From Fimenecus sp964557975 (GTDB lineage: Bacteria > Bacillota > Clostridia > Oscillospirales > Acutalibacteraceae), in NCBI GenBank assembly GCA_964557975.1, contig CAZLCG010000003.1, positions 1-64,000 on the forward strand: a stretch of DNA of 64,000 nt, given 5' to 3'. Positions within the stretch are counted from its first letter, which is position 1; every line of letters begins with the position of its first letter. Both the position numbers and the translations under genes were made by a program. Under the pieces are notes generated by a model that ran no database searches, was not told the DNA's origin, and was given only the letters and a program-made list of their open reading frames with translations. Of this stretch, positions 32,557 through 40,648 are shown one piece after another.

Positions 32557-34806
32557 TTATTCGCCCGCGGATTTGTTAAACAGCGGTTCAAGCACATCCG
32601 CGTGCTCTTGGAATATTTCAAGCAGATATTTGTTCCAATGGCGCGCGTCTTTTTCGCTGCTGCCGAACACATAATCCTCCTGACCGTAATCAATAACATC
32701 AAAGCCCGGCATTGCCTTGCTTGCGCCCGCTGTTCTGTATGCCGCTATGTCGGCAAGGCTGAATGATACTGCGGAGTTACCGTCAAGACTTACCCAACTG
32801 CTGATGTCCTTGCCTGAGGCTTCTTCGGAATCGCCGTTTTCGGTTTGCCTGACGGCTTCCGCCTTAGTAACGCTTACCGCGCCGTCCACGTATTCTCCGT
32901 ACATCCTATCGAGGTAAAGCGAGAAGGATTCGCCGAGTACCTCGGACGGGACGTGACCGCCGTCCCACTGCCATTCAATTTCAGCGTCTACGCCGGCGTT
33001 AAGCCAGGCAATCTGCAAATTCAATGAAGTGAACATGGACATATCGCCCTCGGACGCGCCCATGATAATTCTTGTCCAAACAGGATTATTCGTACCCTCA
33101 GCGCCGATATAGTTCAAGGGGTTATAAAGCTCGACAATGTTGTTGCCGTATTTATCCCCGTCATAAACCTCTTCAATATCAGCCTCATACGCGGCAACCA
33201 TATCCTCGTAGGTTTCGTAGTTGTCGGAGTCGCCGCTGCCGCTTGCGGACTGGGTAGTTCCGCTGTCGGGCGTTCCTACGGCATTTTTATCGAAAGTTTC
33301 GCCGTCGGGAAGTCCGCCTTTCTTAACCGCCCCATCGGGAATTTCTCCATCGGGAGCTGCTCCGTCGGGAAGTCCGTCCGCGGCTTCAAGGTCATCTTCC
33401 GGCAGCTCACCGTTCAATAAGCCGCCGTCAGGACGCCCTCCCATACCGCCGTCTGTTTTGTCCGCCATGCCGCCGATACCGCCGCTGCTGCTCTTGGTAT
33501 AACGACCCTCTGTAAACGCCTGCGCCTTTTCGGCGCTTGTCATAGCGGCAACCGCGTCGTCTCTCAGCGCGTTTCCGTCCTCATCAAACCAAGTCCAGCC
33601 CTGCGCATAGTCAAGGTTATCAATATACCATTGCAGGTTTTGAGTAAATTCCGCCATATACAAGTCAAGATAAGTTCCGTAATATCCGTTTGTTTCGGGA
33701 TACGCTTCGGGATCGTATTCAATAGTAAGAGCAACTGTAGAATTTAATTCCCCGTCGCCGTCAAGATCAAAGCCTACGTCACTTTCCTTGACGGAAAGGT
33801 TCTTTGAGTTAATATATTCCGCATAGCTTTCGGACAGATATTCCGCAAGCTTTGCCTGAAAGTCGGTTTTGAAGGAATATTCGGTATCAAGATTATACTC
33901 AAAGGCTAACGCCATATCCGCTTCATACAGCGAGGTAATGGCGGAATATGCAATACAGCCCCACGCTCCGTCGGAAATTTCGTAATCCTTACCGTCGATA
34001 GTAACGGTTGTGGAATAAGAGCCGTCGCTGTTTTTATACACGCCTACCGCACCCGCTTCGATCTGATAATCATAGTAATCCGAATTATCGGAGGTAGCGG
34101 CAAACATAGTCGCGTGAGCGCCGCCGCCCGAACCGCCGGTGGATACAAAATAATCCACGCTGCCGGGCAAATTGCCGAGAAGAATGTTATACTTCACATA
34201 ACGTGCCGCCGCCTTCTGGTCGACAAGGCAAGATGGAGCGTCACCGGTGTAAACGGTATTTCCGTCCTCGTCGGTAACCGTATCCTGCTTACCGCGGTTG
34301 CCGCAGGAAACATTGATATAACCGTCCGACGCATATTCCGCAGACGCGGCGGAATTGCTCTGCGAGCTGTAGCCTGCCGCGCCTGTGTTTAAAACAACGG
34401 GAGCTGTCGCGGCAGTGTATACCTGACCGTTGGCGCTTGTGACTGCCGCGTCATAATCTATAACGAGCGAACCGTTAACGGCTTGTGTTACTGTATCGGA
34501 TGTTATATCAGCCTTGCCGTCGGAATTTGTGTCAATACCGATTACATACGCGCCGGGGACGCATACGGAAACGCCCTGCTGATCGGGAAGCTCGGGATAC
34601 GCTACGGCGGAAACGACGGAAAGCACCCAAGCGTCCGCGTCCGAAGAATAAGTCCATTCCTGATTTTCATTGTTTGCCAGATTCAATGTTTTCTCAATGT
34701 AGTCTTTTGTTGAGCCTGCGTCGCTTGATTTCAGCGAGCAGGAGCAAAGACCCGCCAACATTGTAAAAGACAGAATCAGAGCGTTGATTATCTTGTATTT
34801 TTTCAT
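32557..34806 (-). CDS. Tannase-like alpha/beta-hydrolase lipoprotein with Asp/Gly/Pro-rich insert
   Basis: A 749-residue exported lipoprotein (signal to LCSC, Cys23). Around 85-270 it has an alpha/beta-hydrolase core with an oxyanion-side NTGAAGY, a conserved NVSCGNRGK and the nucleophile elbow STGGSGGGAH (Ser226). Near the C-terminus EIEWQWDGGHVPSE offers the Asp/His of a triad. This layout, with a large lid insertion, fits subtype B tannase or feruloyl-esterase-like hydrolases; I am not certain of the substrate. A low-complexity stretch (about 445-535) is built of repeated GG, PDG and DGE strings. A TATAAT at 34835-34840 precedes the gene. It would release gallate or other acyl groups from plant phenolics (inference). 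Confidence 0.6.
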   Translation of the reverse strand: MKKYKIINALILSFTMLAGLCSCSLKSSDAGSTKDYIEKTLNLANNENQEWTYSSDADAWVLSVVSAVAYPELPDQQGVSVCVPGAYVIGIDTNSDGKADITSDTVTQAVNGSLVIDYDAAVTSANGQVYTAATAPVVLNTGAAGYSSQSNSAASAEYASDGYINVSCGNRGKQDTVTDEDGNTVYTGDAPSCLVDQKAAARYVKYNILLGNLPGSVDYFVSTGGSGGGAHATMFAATSDNSDYYDYQIEAGAVGVYKNSDGSYSTTVTIDGKDYEISDGAWGCIAYSAITSLYEADMALAFEYNLDTEYSFKTDFQAKLAEYLSESYAEYINSKNLSVKESDVGFDLDGDGELNSTVALTIEYDPEAYPETNGYYGTYLDLYMAEFTQNLQWYIDNLDYAQGWTWFDEDGNALRDDAVAAMTSAEKAQAFTEGRYTKSSSGGIGGMADKTDGGMGGRPDGGLLNGELPEDDLEAADGLPDGAAPDGEIPDGAVKKGGLPDGETFDKNAVGTPDSGTTQSASGSGDSDNYETYEDMVAAYEADIEEVYDGDKYGNNIVELYNPLNYIGAEGTNNPVWTRIIMGASEGDMSMFTSLNLQIAWLNAGVDAEIEWQWDGGHVPSEVLGESFSLYLDRMYGEYVDGAVSVTKAEAVRQTENGDSEEASGKDISSWVSLDGNSAVSFSLADIAAYRTAGASKAMPGFDVIDYGQEDYVFGSSEKDARHWNKYLLEIFQEHADVLEPLFNKSAGE

Positions 34807-34834
34807 AAAATCCCCCTGTATTTTATTTAGATTT

Positions 34835-34840
34835 ATTATA
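34835..34840 (-). promoter_or_regulatory. -10 box for the tannase-like gene
   Basis: A perfect TATAAT on the minus strand, about 29 bp before the start codon. No good -35 at 16-18 bp, so it may need an activator. Confidence 0.4.
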
Positions 34841-34915
34841 CAGGAGAAACATTAAAATTACTTTAAATGTTTTCAAATTATTTAAAAAATATCCTTGCTC
34901 CGATTTAAAAGGCGG

Positions 34916-36442
34916 CTAAACCGTAGGAATCAGAAGCTTGCATTTTTCCTGTAAAATATTATCGGTAAGCTTGTTTTCAGCCCTCACGGCTTCAACTGTG
35001 GTGTTATATTTTCTTGCGATGTTCCATATGTTTTCGCCCTGTTCGGCAAAATAGATTGTAAGCGAAGCCGTTTTTCTCTTTTTAGGCTTGGTCAAATCAG
35101 GCTCGATATCGCAGATAAGCGTTTTGTCGGCTACGGTGAAAATCACCGCGTTTATATCAATTTCAACCCTTGCGTCCACCCTGTTTTCAGCTCCCAAAAG
35201 GAAGCTTGCGCCCGTGACCGTAATATCCGGAACACATTTTTTATTGCCGTTTGACTGAGATACCGTTCTCTTATATTCGTAATCAAACTGCCTTTCAAGT
35301 GAAAGAGGTTGGTTTTCTGCGTCGCAAAGCAGCAGATTAACCGTTACCGTACCGTTAATTTTAAGCTCATTTTCAACAATTTCGCACTCTGACGTAATTC
35401 CCGTGCAATACATATCAAGAACAGACGATATACTGCCGCCCTTAAAGTCGATACTGCCCCTGCAAAGGTATGTATCATAGAATTTCTCGGAAACCGACTG
35501 CAACAGAACCGTTGATTTTTTACTGTCAAGCTCAAATTCGGTGGAATAGCAGTCGCTCGCGCATTCTATTTCGTCATCATCGTAAATTTCGATGTCCGCT
35601 CTTATTACCGCCGTCATATCAATAAGCCGTAAAGCTCCCGAGGAATCCGTTTTTGCAAAAACTTCAAGACTTGAAACGCCGAGATTAAGCATCGCGCGGC
35701 TGTTTTCGTCCGTATCCGCCTCGACAATCTGACTGATAGGCATTGAGGATTCAATATGCTGTAATTCAAGCTCGTTTTCGGTTAAATAGACAGTTTTTAT
35801 CTTAAATTCGCCTTTAATTAAAATCTTACCCGAAACAATTTTTGTATCCTCGATTATTGCTGCGGCTTCGTTTCTTACTATCTGACCGATTGAGCCTTGA
35901 GAAGCGCCGATTTCAAGCGTTTCGCTTATTGTAAAGCATTTCTCGCAGCAATCCCTCAAATTACAGATTGAATATTTTTCTTTCTGCATCTGAACCGTTG
36001 CGTCCTCGCACGAGCAGATAACCTCAGTCGATTTTTTACAGAACGCCTTAAAGTTAATTGAAATACTGCCGTGAATATCGAGCCTTCTCTGGCTTACTGC
36101 CCGACAGTTCACATATTCCGTTTTAGCCGAGGCGCATACGGCGCAGCCCTCCACCGCCTTTGACTCAACAAATTTTGAATAGGAAATCCTTTGCTCAAAG
36201 CAATGCATTTTACCGTCGTCGCTTAAATAGAGTACGGATAATACCGCGTTTCCCTCCGCCGTTATTCTGTCGCCTGTCGAATTAACCGACGATACGTTCG
36301 GCAAAAGCGAGCATTTAAGCAGCTTTACGATGTCGGGAAAATAATCCGGCAATGTTATATCGCTTTCAACGGTCTGCTCAACCGATCCGTCAAAAGCAGT
36401 ATCTTTTATAACGATATTATTTATATGCTTGTTAAGCTCCAT
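34916..36442 (-). CDS. sipL: SipL-like spore morphogenesis protein (SPOCS/DUF3794 domains plus LysM)
   Basis: A 508-residue protein with three DUF3794/SPOCS-type domains (about 30-150, 170-290 and 320-420; recurring phrases such as ESDITLPDYFPDI and KSTEVICSCEDATV) and a C-terminal LysM domain (about 455-507; FAEQGENIWNIARKYNTT). This matches SipL of Clostridia, which binds SpoIVA and anchors the spore coat. There is no signal peptide, as expected for a mother-cell cytosolic protein. It implies the host can sporulate or descends from a spore former. It is divergent from perR across a 160-bp gap. A mother-cell sigma promoter is expected but I did not identify one. Confidence 0.85.
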   Translation of the reverse strand: MELNKHINNIVIKDTAFDGSVEQTVESDITLPDYFPDIVKLLKCSLLPNVSSVNSTGDRITAEGNAVLSVLYLSDDGKMHCFEQRISYSKFVESKAVEGCAVCASAKTEYVNCRAVSQRRLDIHGSISINFKAFCKKSTEVICSCEDATVQMQKEKYSICNLRDCCEKCFTISETLEIGASQGSIGQIVRNEAAAIIEDTKIVSGKILIKGEFKIKTVYLTENELELQHIESSMPISQIVEADTDENSRAMLNLGVSSLEVFAKTDSSGALRLIDMTAVIRADIEIYDDDEIECASDCYSTEFELDSKKSTVLLQSVSEKFYDTYLCRGSIDFKGGSISSVLDMYCTGITSECEIVENELKINGTVTVNLLLCDAENQPLSLERQFDYEYKRTVSQSNGNKKCVPDITVTGASFLLGAENRVDARVEIDINAVIFTVADKTLICDIEPDLTKPKKRKTASLTIYFAEQGENIWNIARKYNTTVEAVRAENKLTDNILQEKCKLLIPTV

Positions 36443-36538
36443 TTACTGCTTCCTCCCTGTGTTTTTATTGCCTACAAATATCTATTCCGAAACAGCCTTT
36501 CATATTCATAAAAAAATATCAAAAAATATGAAAATGAC

Positions 36539-36566
36539 TTGATTTTTTAAAAGTATGTGATATAAT
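36539..36566 (+). promoter_or_regulatory. perR promoter
   Basis: TTGATT (36539-36544), 16 bp, then TATAAT (36561-36566) with an extended TGA just before it. Predicted start near 36573, inside the operator below. Confidence 0.75.
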
Positions 36567-36588
36567 AACAGTAATGATTACTGTTATT
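36564..36588. promoter_or_regulatory. Fur/PerR-type operator
   Basis: A perfect 12-1-12 palindrome centred at 36576 (ATAACAGTAAT-G-ATTACTGTTAT plus one more pair). It overlaps the -10 and the transcription start, so binding would block initiation. This is the expected place for autorepression by the encoded Fur-family protein. Confidence 0.75.
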
Positions 36589-36604
36589 GTTATTGTGTGG
36601 GGAG

Positions 36605-37003
36605 ATGGAAGAAATAAAGACGGTCAGAAAAAGCAAACAGCGTCAGGCAATACTTGACAATTTAAAAAGCAGATACGACCATCCTACCGCCGCAGAAATA
36701 TATGAGTCGGTTAAAAAAAGCATTCCGTCTATAAGCCTAGGAACTTTATACAGAAATCTTAATTTTCTTTGTGAAAGCGGCGAAGTTAACAGGCTCTCTA
36801 CGGGCGCGGAAGAGCATTACGACGCGGTCACATCATTACATTATCATTTAAAATGCGGCTGCTGCGGAAGGTTCTTTGACTTGCCTATGTCCCCTATTTA
36901 TGAGCTTGAAAAATTCACCCTTCCCGAATATAAAGGAAAAATCGACAGCTACAGCTTGGTTTTTTACGGTGTTTGCGAGGATTGCTTCTCAAAACGCCGT
37001 TGA
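36605..37003 (+). CDS. perR: Fur-family regulator, PerR-like
   Basis: About 132 residues. A winged-helix DNA-binding domain (KQRQAILDNL...SLGTLYRNLNFL) is followed by a dimerisation domain with the structural zinc pairs CGCC and CEDC and a HYDAVTSLHYHLKC stretch. PerR senses peroxide through metal-catalysed His oxidation. The next gene is a reverse rubrerythrin, a peroxide reductase, which supports PerR over Fur or Zur. The start is unclear: the ATG at 36605 directly abuts its GGGGAG, and in-frame TTG codons at 36587 and 36593 lie inside or next to the operator with no ribosome binding site. Confidence 0.85.
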   Translation: MEEIKTVRKSKQRQAILDNLKSRYDHPTAAEIYESVKKSIPSISLGTLYRNLNFLCESGEVNRLSTGAEEHYDAVTSLHYHLKCGCCGRFFDLPMSPIYELEKFTLPEYKGKIDSYSLVFYGVCEDCFSKRR

Positions 37004-37046
37004 AAATAATCTATTTAATATTTTTTATGAATCGGAGGAATTTATT

Positions 37047-37595
37047 ATGAAAAAATGGGTTTGTCCCGTATGCGGTTATGTTTACGAGGGTGACACCCCT
37101 CCCGAAAAATGCCCGCAGTGCGGTGTTCCCGGCTCAAAGTTCACAGAGGTTAAGTCTGAGGAATTATCTTGGGCGGCCGAGCATGTTGTAGGTATCGCCA
37201 AAGACGTTCCCGAGGATATTCTCGAGGGTCTTCGCGCAAACTTCAACGGCGAATGCACCGAGGTCGGCATGTACCTTGCAATGGCAAGAGTAGCGCACAG
37301 AGAGGGTTACCCCGAAATCGGTCTTTATTGGGAAAAGGCGGCTTATGAGGAGGCGGAGCATGCGGCTAAATTCGCAGAGCTTCTCGGCGAGGTAGTAACC
37401 GACAGCACCAAAAAGAATCTTGAAATGAGAATTGAAGCCGAAAACGGCGCAACACTCGGCAAATTTGAGCTTGCAAAGCGCGCTAAGGCGGAAAACCTTG
37501 ACGCTATCCACGATACCGTTCACGAAATGGCGCGTGATGAGGCAAGACACGGCAGAGCCTTCGCGGGTCTTCTTGAAAGATATTTCGGCAAATAA
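37047..37595 (+). CDS. Reverse rubrerythrin
   Basis: A 182-residue non-haem iron protein. The N-terminal rubredoxin domain has Cys6, Cys9, Cys22 and Cys25 (CPVC and CPQC). The C-terminal four-helix ferritin-like domain carries the diiron ligands in ECTEVGMY, EEAEHAAKF, EAENGA and DEARHGRAF. The rubredoxin-first order is the reverse of classical rubrerythrin and typical of clostridial revRbr, which reduces H2O2 and O2. The ATG at 37047 has GGAGG 8 nt upstream; a longer in-frame reading overlaps perR and is not real. It is probably co-transcribed with perR (43-bp gap, no terminator) and so peroxide-inducible. Confidence 0.92.
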   Translation: MKKWVCPVCGYVYEGDTPPEKCPQCGVPGSKFTEVKSEELSWAAEHVVGIAKDVPEDILEGLRANFNGECTEVGMYLAMARVAHREGYPEIGLYWEKAAYEEAEHAAKFAELLGEVVTDSTKKNLEMRIEAENGATLGKFELAKRAKAENLDAIHDTVHEMARDEARHGRAFAGLLERYFGK

Positions 37596-37615
37596 TTTAA
37601 AATTTATCTGTAAAT

Positions 37616-37650
37616 AAAGCGGTGCCGAAAGCGCATCGCTTTATTTTTTT
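37616..37650 (+). terminator. Terminator of perR-rubrerythrin
   Basis: AAAGCGGTGC and GCGCATCGCTTT form a stem over a short CGAAA loop, followed by ATTTTTTT. It is 20 nt after the stop. Confidence 0.85.
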
Positions 37651-37755
37651 ATCAAAAGAAAACAATGCCTTTGCTTCTTCCGCTTTTCCCCTGCCGCGGT
37701 TGATTTTTTTCGTTTTTTATGTCATAATCATATCTGAACAAGGGGTGTGCAAATA

Positions 37756-38451
37756 ATGGATGAATTTTTTGAAAGAACCGAGCTTATTTTCGGCAAAGAA
37801 AACATTGAAAAGATAAAAAACGCCCATATAGCCGTGTTCGGCGTCGGGGGCGTAGGCTCGTTTGCCTGCGAAGCGCTTGCAAGGTGCGGCGCAGGCAAGC
37901 TTGATCTTGTCGATTTCGACACTGTTTCAAAAAGCAATATAAACCGTCAGCTTACAGCTCTTAACAGCACTGTCGGGAAATATAAAGCCGATGTTATGGC
38001 GGAACGTATTCGCGATATAAATGAAAATGCCGAAATAAACGTTTATAAAATAAGGTTTTCACCCGAAACCTCGTCGCGGTTCGATTTTTCAAGATATGAT
38101 TATGTAATAGACGCAATAGACTCTGTCACGGGCAAAATCGAGCTTGTTATGTGCTGCGAAAAAGCGGGAGTACCGATTATTTCGTCAATGGGAGCGGGCA
38201 ATAAGGTTCACCCTGAAATGTTTGAATTAGCCGATATTTACAAAACCTCGGTCTGCCCGCTTGCAAAGGTAATGAGAACGGAGCTTAGAAAGAGAAATGT
38301 AAAAAAACTAAAGGTAGTTTATTCAAAAGAACCGCCGATAAAAAATGAAAGCGGTACAAAAACAACGGGCAGTAACGCATTTACGCCGTCTGCGGCAGGT
38401 CTTATAATTGCAGGCGCGGTTATAAGGGATATTACAGGTTTTGGGGATTGA
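37756..38451 (+). CDS. tcdA: tRNA threonylcarbamoyladenosine dehydratase (ThiF/E1-like)
   Basis: About 231 residues. An ATP-binding Rossmann motif GVGGVGSFACEALARCG, the adenylation-site DFDTVSKSNINRQ, YVIDAIDSV, and a C-terminal TTGSNAFTPSAAGLI typical of TcdA/CsdL. The enzyme cyclises t6A at position 37 of ANN-decoding tRNAs to ct6A using ATP. The ATG at 37756 has AAGGGG 10 nt upstream; the GTG at 37747 is too close. Stands alone, between terminators. Confidence 0.9.
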   Translation: MDEFFERTELIFGKENIEKIKNAHIAVFGVGGVGSFACEALARCGAGKLDLVDFDTVSKSNINRQLTALNSTVGKYKADVMAERIRDINENAEINVYKIRFSPETSSRFDFSRYDYVIDAIDSVTGKIELVMCCEKAGVPIISSMGAGNKVHPEMFELADIYKTSVCPLAKVMRTELRKRNVKKLKVVYSKEPPIKNESGTKTTGSNAFTPSAAGLIIAGAVIRDITGFGD

Positions 38452-38530
38452 TTTTCCGCCTTCGCAGGCGAGGCTGTCCCGAAAAGATTTATTATAAAAT
38501 CAACGTATTGTAAAAAATCATATTGTAAAT

Positions 38531-38563
38531 AAAAAAGCAGGCGTATCTCAGCCTGCTCTTTTT
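38531..38563. terminator. Bidirectional terminator
   Basis: AAAAAAGCAGGC and GCCTGCTCTTTTT around 8 nt. It serves the convergent tcdA (+) and the glucosaminidase gene (-). Confidence 0.85.
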
Positions 38564-38630
38564 GACGTTTAAATAATTTTCAAATTACCTTATACCTGCT
38601 TTATTGCCGAATAAACCCAACATACGAAAT

Positions 38631-40547
38631 CTAACTCGCAGCGCCGTACCAGCCGACGCCTTCATATCTCCATCCGTAGGAAACAAGGCGGTCGTTCTCT
38701 GTTCTGCTTGCCGTGAAATTGTGGTTATTGGCAAAGGCGTTCGGGTTATACTGTCTGTAAATCGGAACGCCCTGCGCATCATCAGAATTAAAGCCCACTC
38801 CCTCATAATTCCAGCCAAGAGAAACAAGCCTGTCTCTTTCGGTCACGCTTGCCGTGTAATGATGCTCGCCGCCGTTTTTGTTATAAAGCCTGTAAACGGG
38901 CGTTGAGGATTCAAGCGGAGCATACCAGCCTATGCCTTCATAATTCCAGCCGAGCGAAACAAGATTGGTTTTCTCGCTGTAATTAGACGTATAGAAATGC
39001 TCGCCCGAATTGGGATTGTAAAGACGGTATATAATATTTCTGTCGCCCGTCTGTAATGAACTCATCGGATTGGCAACGACCGAACCCGGATTAACAGGGT
39101 CTGTGTCCGCCGCAAGGTTGGGGCTGCTTGACGCCGCCGGAAGCGAACAGACGTTAACGGGCATATTTCTGTAAACGGGGATTATAAAAACAAACGAAGA
39201 ATCAAGAGCGTCGATGCTTTTATAATTGCTGTATATTTTTGAAGCCTCGCTTTTGGGAGCTTGGACATTCGACATATATTGATGGTTATACAAGCCGCCG
39301 TTCGGGATTATATCAAATTTCTGCGTATAAAGCGTATCCTGCCCGACGCTTATGTAATTATTCGCTATGTAAGCCGCGCCGTAGAATATCGACTTGTACG
39401 GGGTATCCCACGGTCTGCCGTAATTGTTTTTTTCGCTCGTACTGCTCGCCCAGGAAAGGCCGTCCCTTATTCCGGTATTCGCGCCGATATTGTAGAAATT
39501 GTATATTCCGACAAACTCACCGTTCAAGCCCGCGCCCGTAGCCGCGGCAGTCGGGGAGGTTTTGCCTACCTCCTGAATAATTCTCGATGCGATATGATAT
39601 GGACTTATGCCGTTTTGCACTCCCGCCTCCGTAATAGCCTGCGCGTAAGTGACGGTTCTGCCGTCGGTCGACGTAATCGTCTGACCGTCCATAAACGAGC
39701 CCTTCAATATAGCCTCTACGCCCGCAAGAGTTTGGCTTGACGCGTCATAAGAAAGCTTTTCAAACTGAAATACGGAGTCCTCCGTCAGGAAATTTCTCGG
39801 GTCCATATAATACTGAATAACCTGCCCGTGAGCCTGATACCATGATGAACCCTCGATGGGCGTGTATCCAACAGAGCTTGAAACGATACCGCCGACATAT
39901 GAATTGTATAAATATCCCTCGCCGTAACTGCAATTAACATGATACCAGTTGCCCGAAATGTCGTAAATTTCAACCGTAACTCCCGAGGGGATTTCGCAGG
40001 TAGGCGAACCATTTGTACTCGCGTCGGAGCGAAGATTAACGTTACCCGTTGTAACCCCCGTAACGCCCGAAAGATATTCGGACTTAACATAGCCCGTACC
40101 CGAGCCGCAGGTAACATAATACCACTCGCCCGAAATATCCAACAGCTTAACCTGCGTTCCGTATGAAAGCTTCGCTATGATGCCGGCGGACGTGCTCGGT
40201 GACGAACGAAGATTTAAATTGCTGTTTGACGTGTTAACGGTTGCCCATTTTTCACTCGCCGAGGCGTTATAGTTATAAGACGTCGAGCGGTATGAAATAA
40301 CGCTTGTCTGTATAGCGTTAAGTCCCGGCGCGGATTCGCCCGAAATAACGTCCGCCCAAGAAAGACCCGTATCGTAAAACTCAAAGGTCCAATTGGGATG
40401 CGCCGCTTTCAATGCGGTTATGTACTCATAATATATTTGAGGAATACCCTCCGTGTCCTTTAAATTAGCCGCGCTTGCCGAAACGGAGAATACCCCGAAA
40501 AGCATAATGCAAATAAGCGTCAGGCATAAAAATCTTTTAAACTTCAT
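38631..40547 (-). CDS. SH3-repeat N-acetylglucosaminidase with DUF5648 tail
   Basis: A 638-residue secreted cell-wall hydrolase. Signal peptide (about 1-26); two bacterial SH3_3 domains (about 95-160 and 163-225; LNLRSSPST and VNLRSDAST); a glucosaminidase/LytD-like catalytic domain (about 240-430) with SRIIQEVGKT, the likely catalytic Glu in that helix, and GIYNFYNIGA; then a linker and a tail of about 130 residues with three YRLYNPNSGEHFYT-type repeats. It would cut the glycan chain of peptidoglycan. The tail closely matches that of the LRR protein at 24.5 kb, even at the DNA level. GGAG lies upstream of the ATG. It heads toward the bidirectional terminator and lies downstream of an amidase gene. 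Confidence 0.85.
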   Translation of the reverse strand: MKFKRFLCLTLICIMLFGVFSVSASAANLKDTEGIPQIYYEYITALKAAHPNWTFEFYDTGLSWADVISGESAPGLNAIQTSVISYRSTSYNYNASASEKWATVNTSNSNLNLRSSPSTSAGIIAKLSYGTQVKLLDISGEWYYVTCGSGTGYVKSEYLSGVTGVTTGNVNLRSDASTNGSPTCEIPSGVTVEIYDISGNWYHVNCSYGEGYLYNSYVGGIVSSSVGYTPIEGSSWYQAHGQVIQYYMDPRNFLTEDSVFQFEKLSYDASSQTLAGVEAILKGSFMDGQTITSTDGRTVTYAQAITEAGVQNGISPYHIASRIIQEVGKTSPTAAATGAGLNGEFVGIYNFYNIGANTGIRDGLSWASSTSEKNNYGRPWDTPYKSIFYGAAYIANNYISVGQDTLYTQKFDIIPNGGLYNHQYMSNVQAPKSEASKIYSNYKSIDALDSSFVFIIPVYRNMPVNVCSLPAASSSPNLAADTDPVNPGSVVANPMSSLQTGDRNIIYRLYNPNSGEHFYTSNYSEKTNLVSLGWNYEGIGWYAPLESSTPVYRLYNKNGGEHHYTASVTERDRLVSLGWNYEGVGFNSDDAQGVPIYRQYNPNAFANNHNFTASRTENDRLVSYGWRYEGVGWYGAAS

Positions 40548-40648
40548 AGCAACGCTCCTTAATCGGTTAAAAAAGAATCCTGTAACTGTTTACGACAAAT
40601 TATAACATATTACGGTATTCAAGTCAAATTACAGTTATTTCCGTCAGG

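Noticed and set aside
36876..37046. Longer N-terminus for the reverse rubrerythrin
   Set aside because: It would overlap perR out of frame, while the ATG at 37047 has a good GGAGG and gives the family N-terminus.
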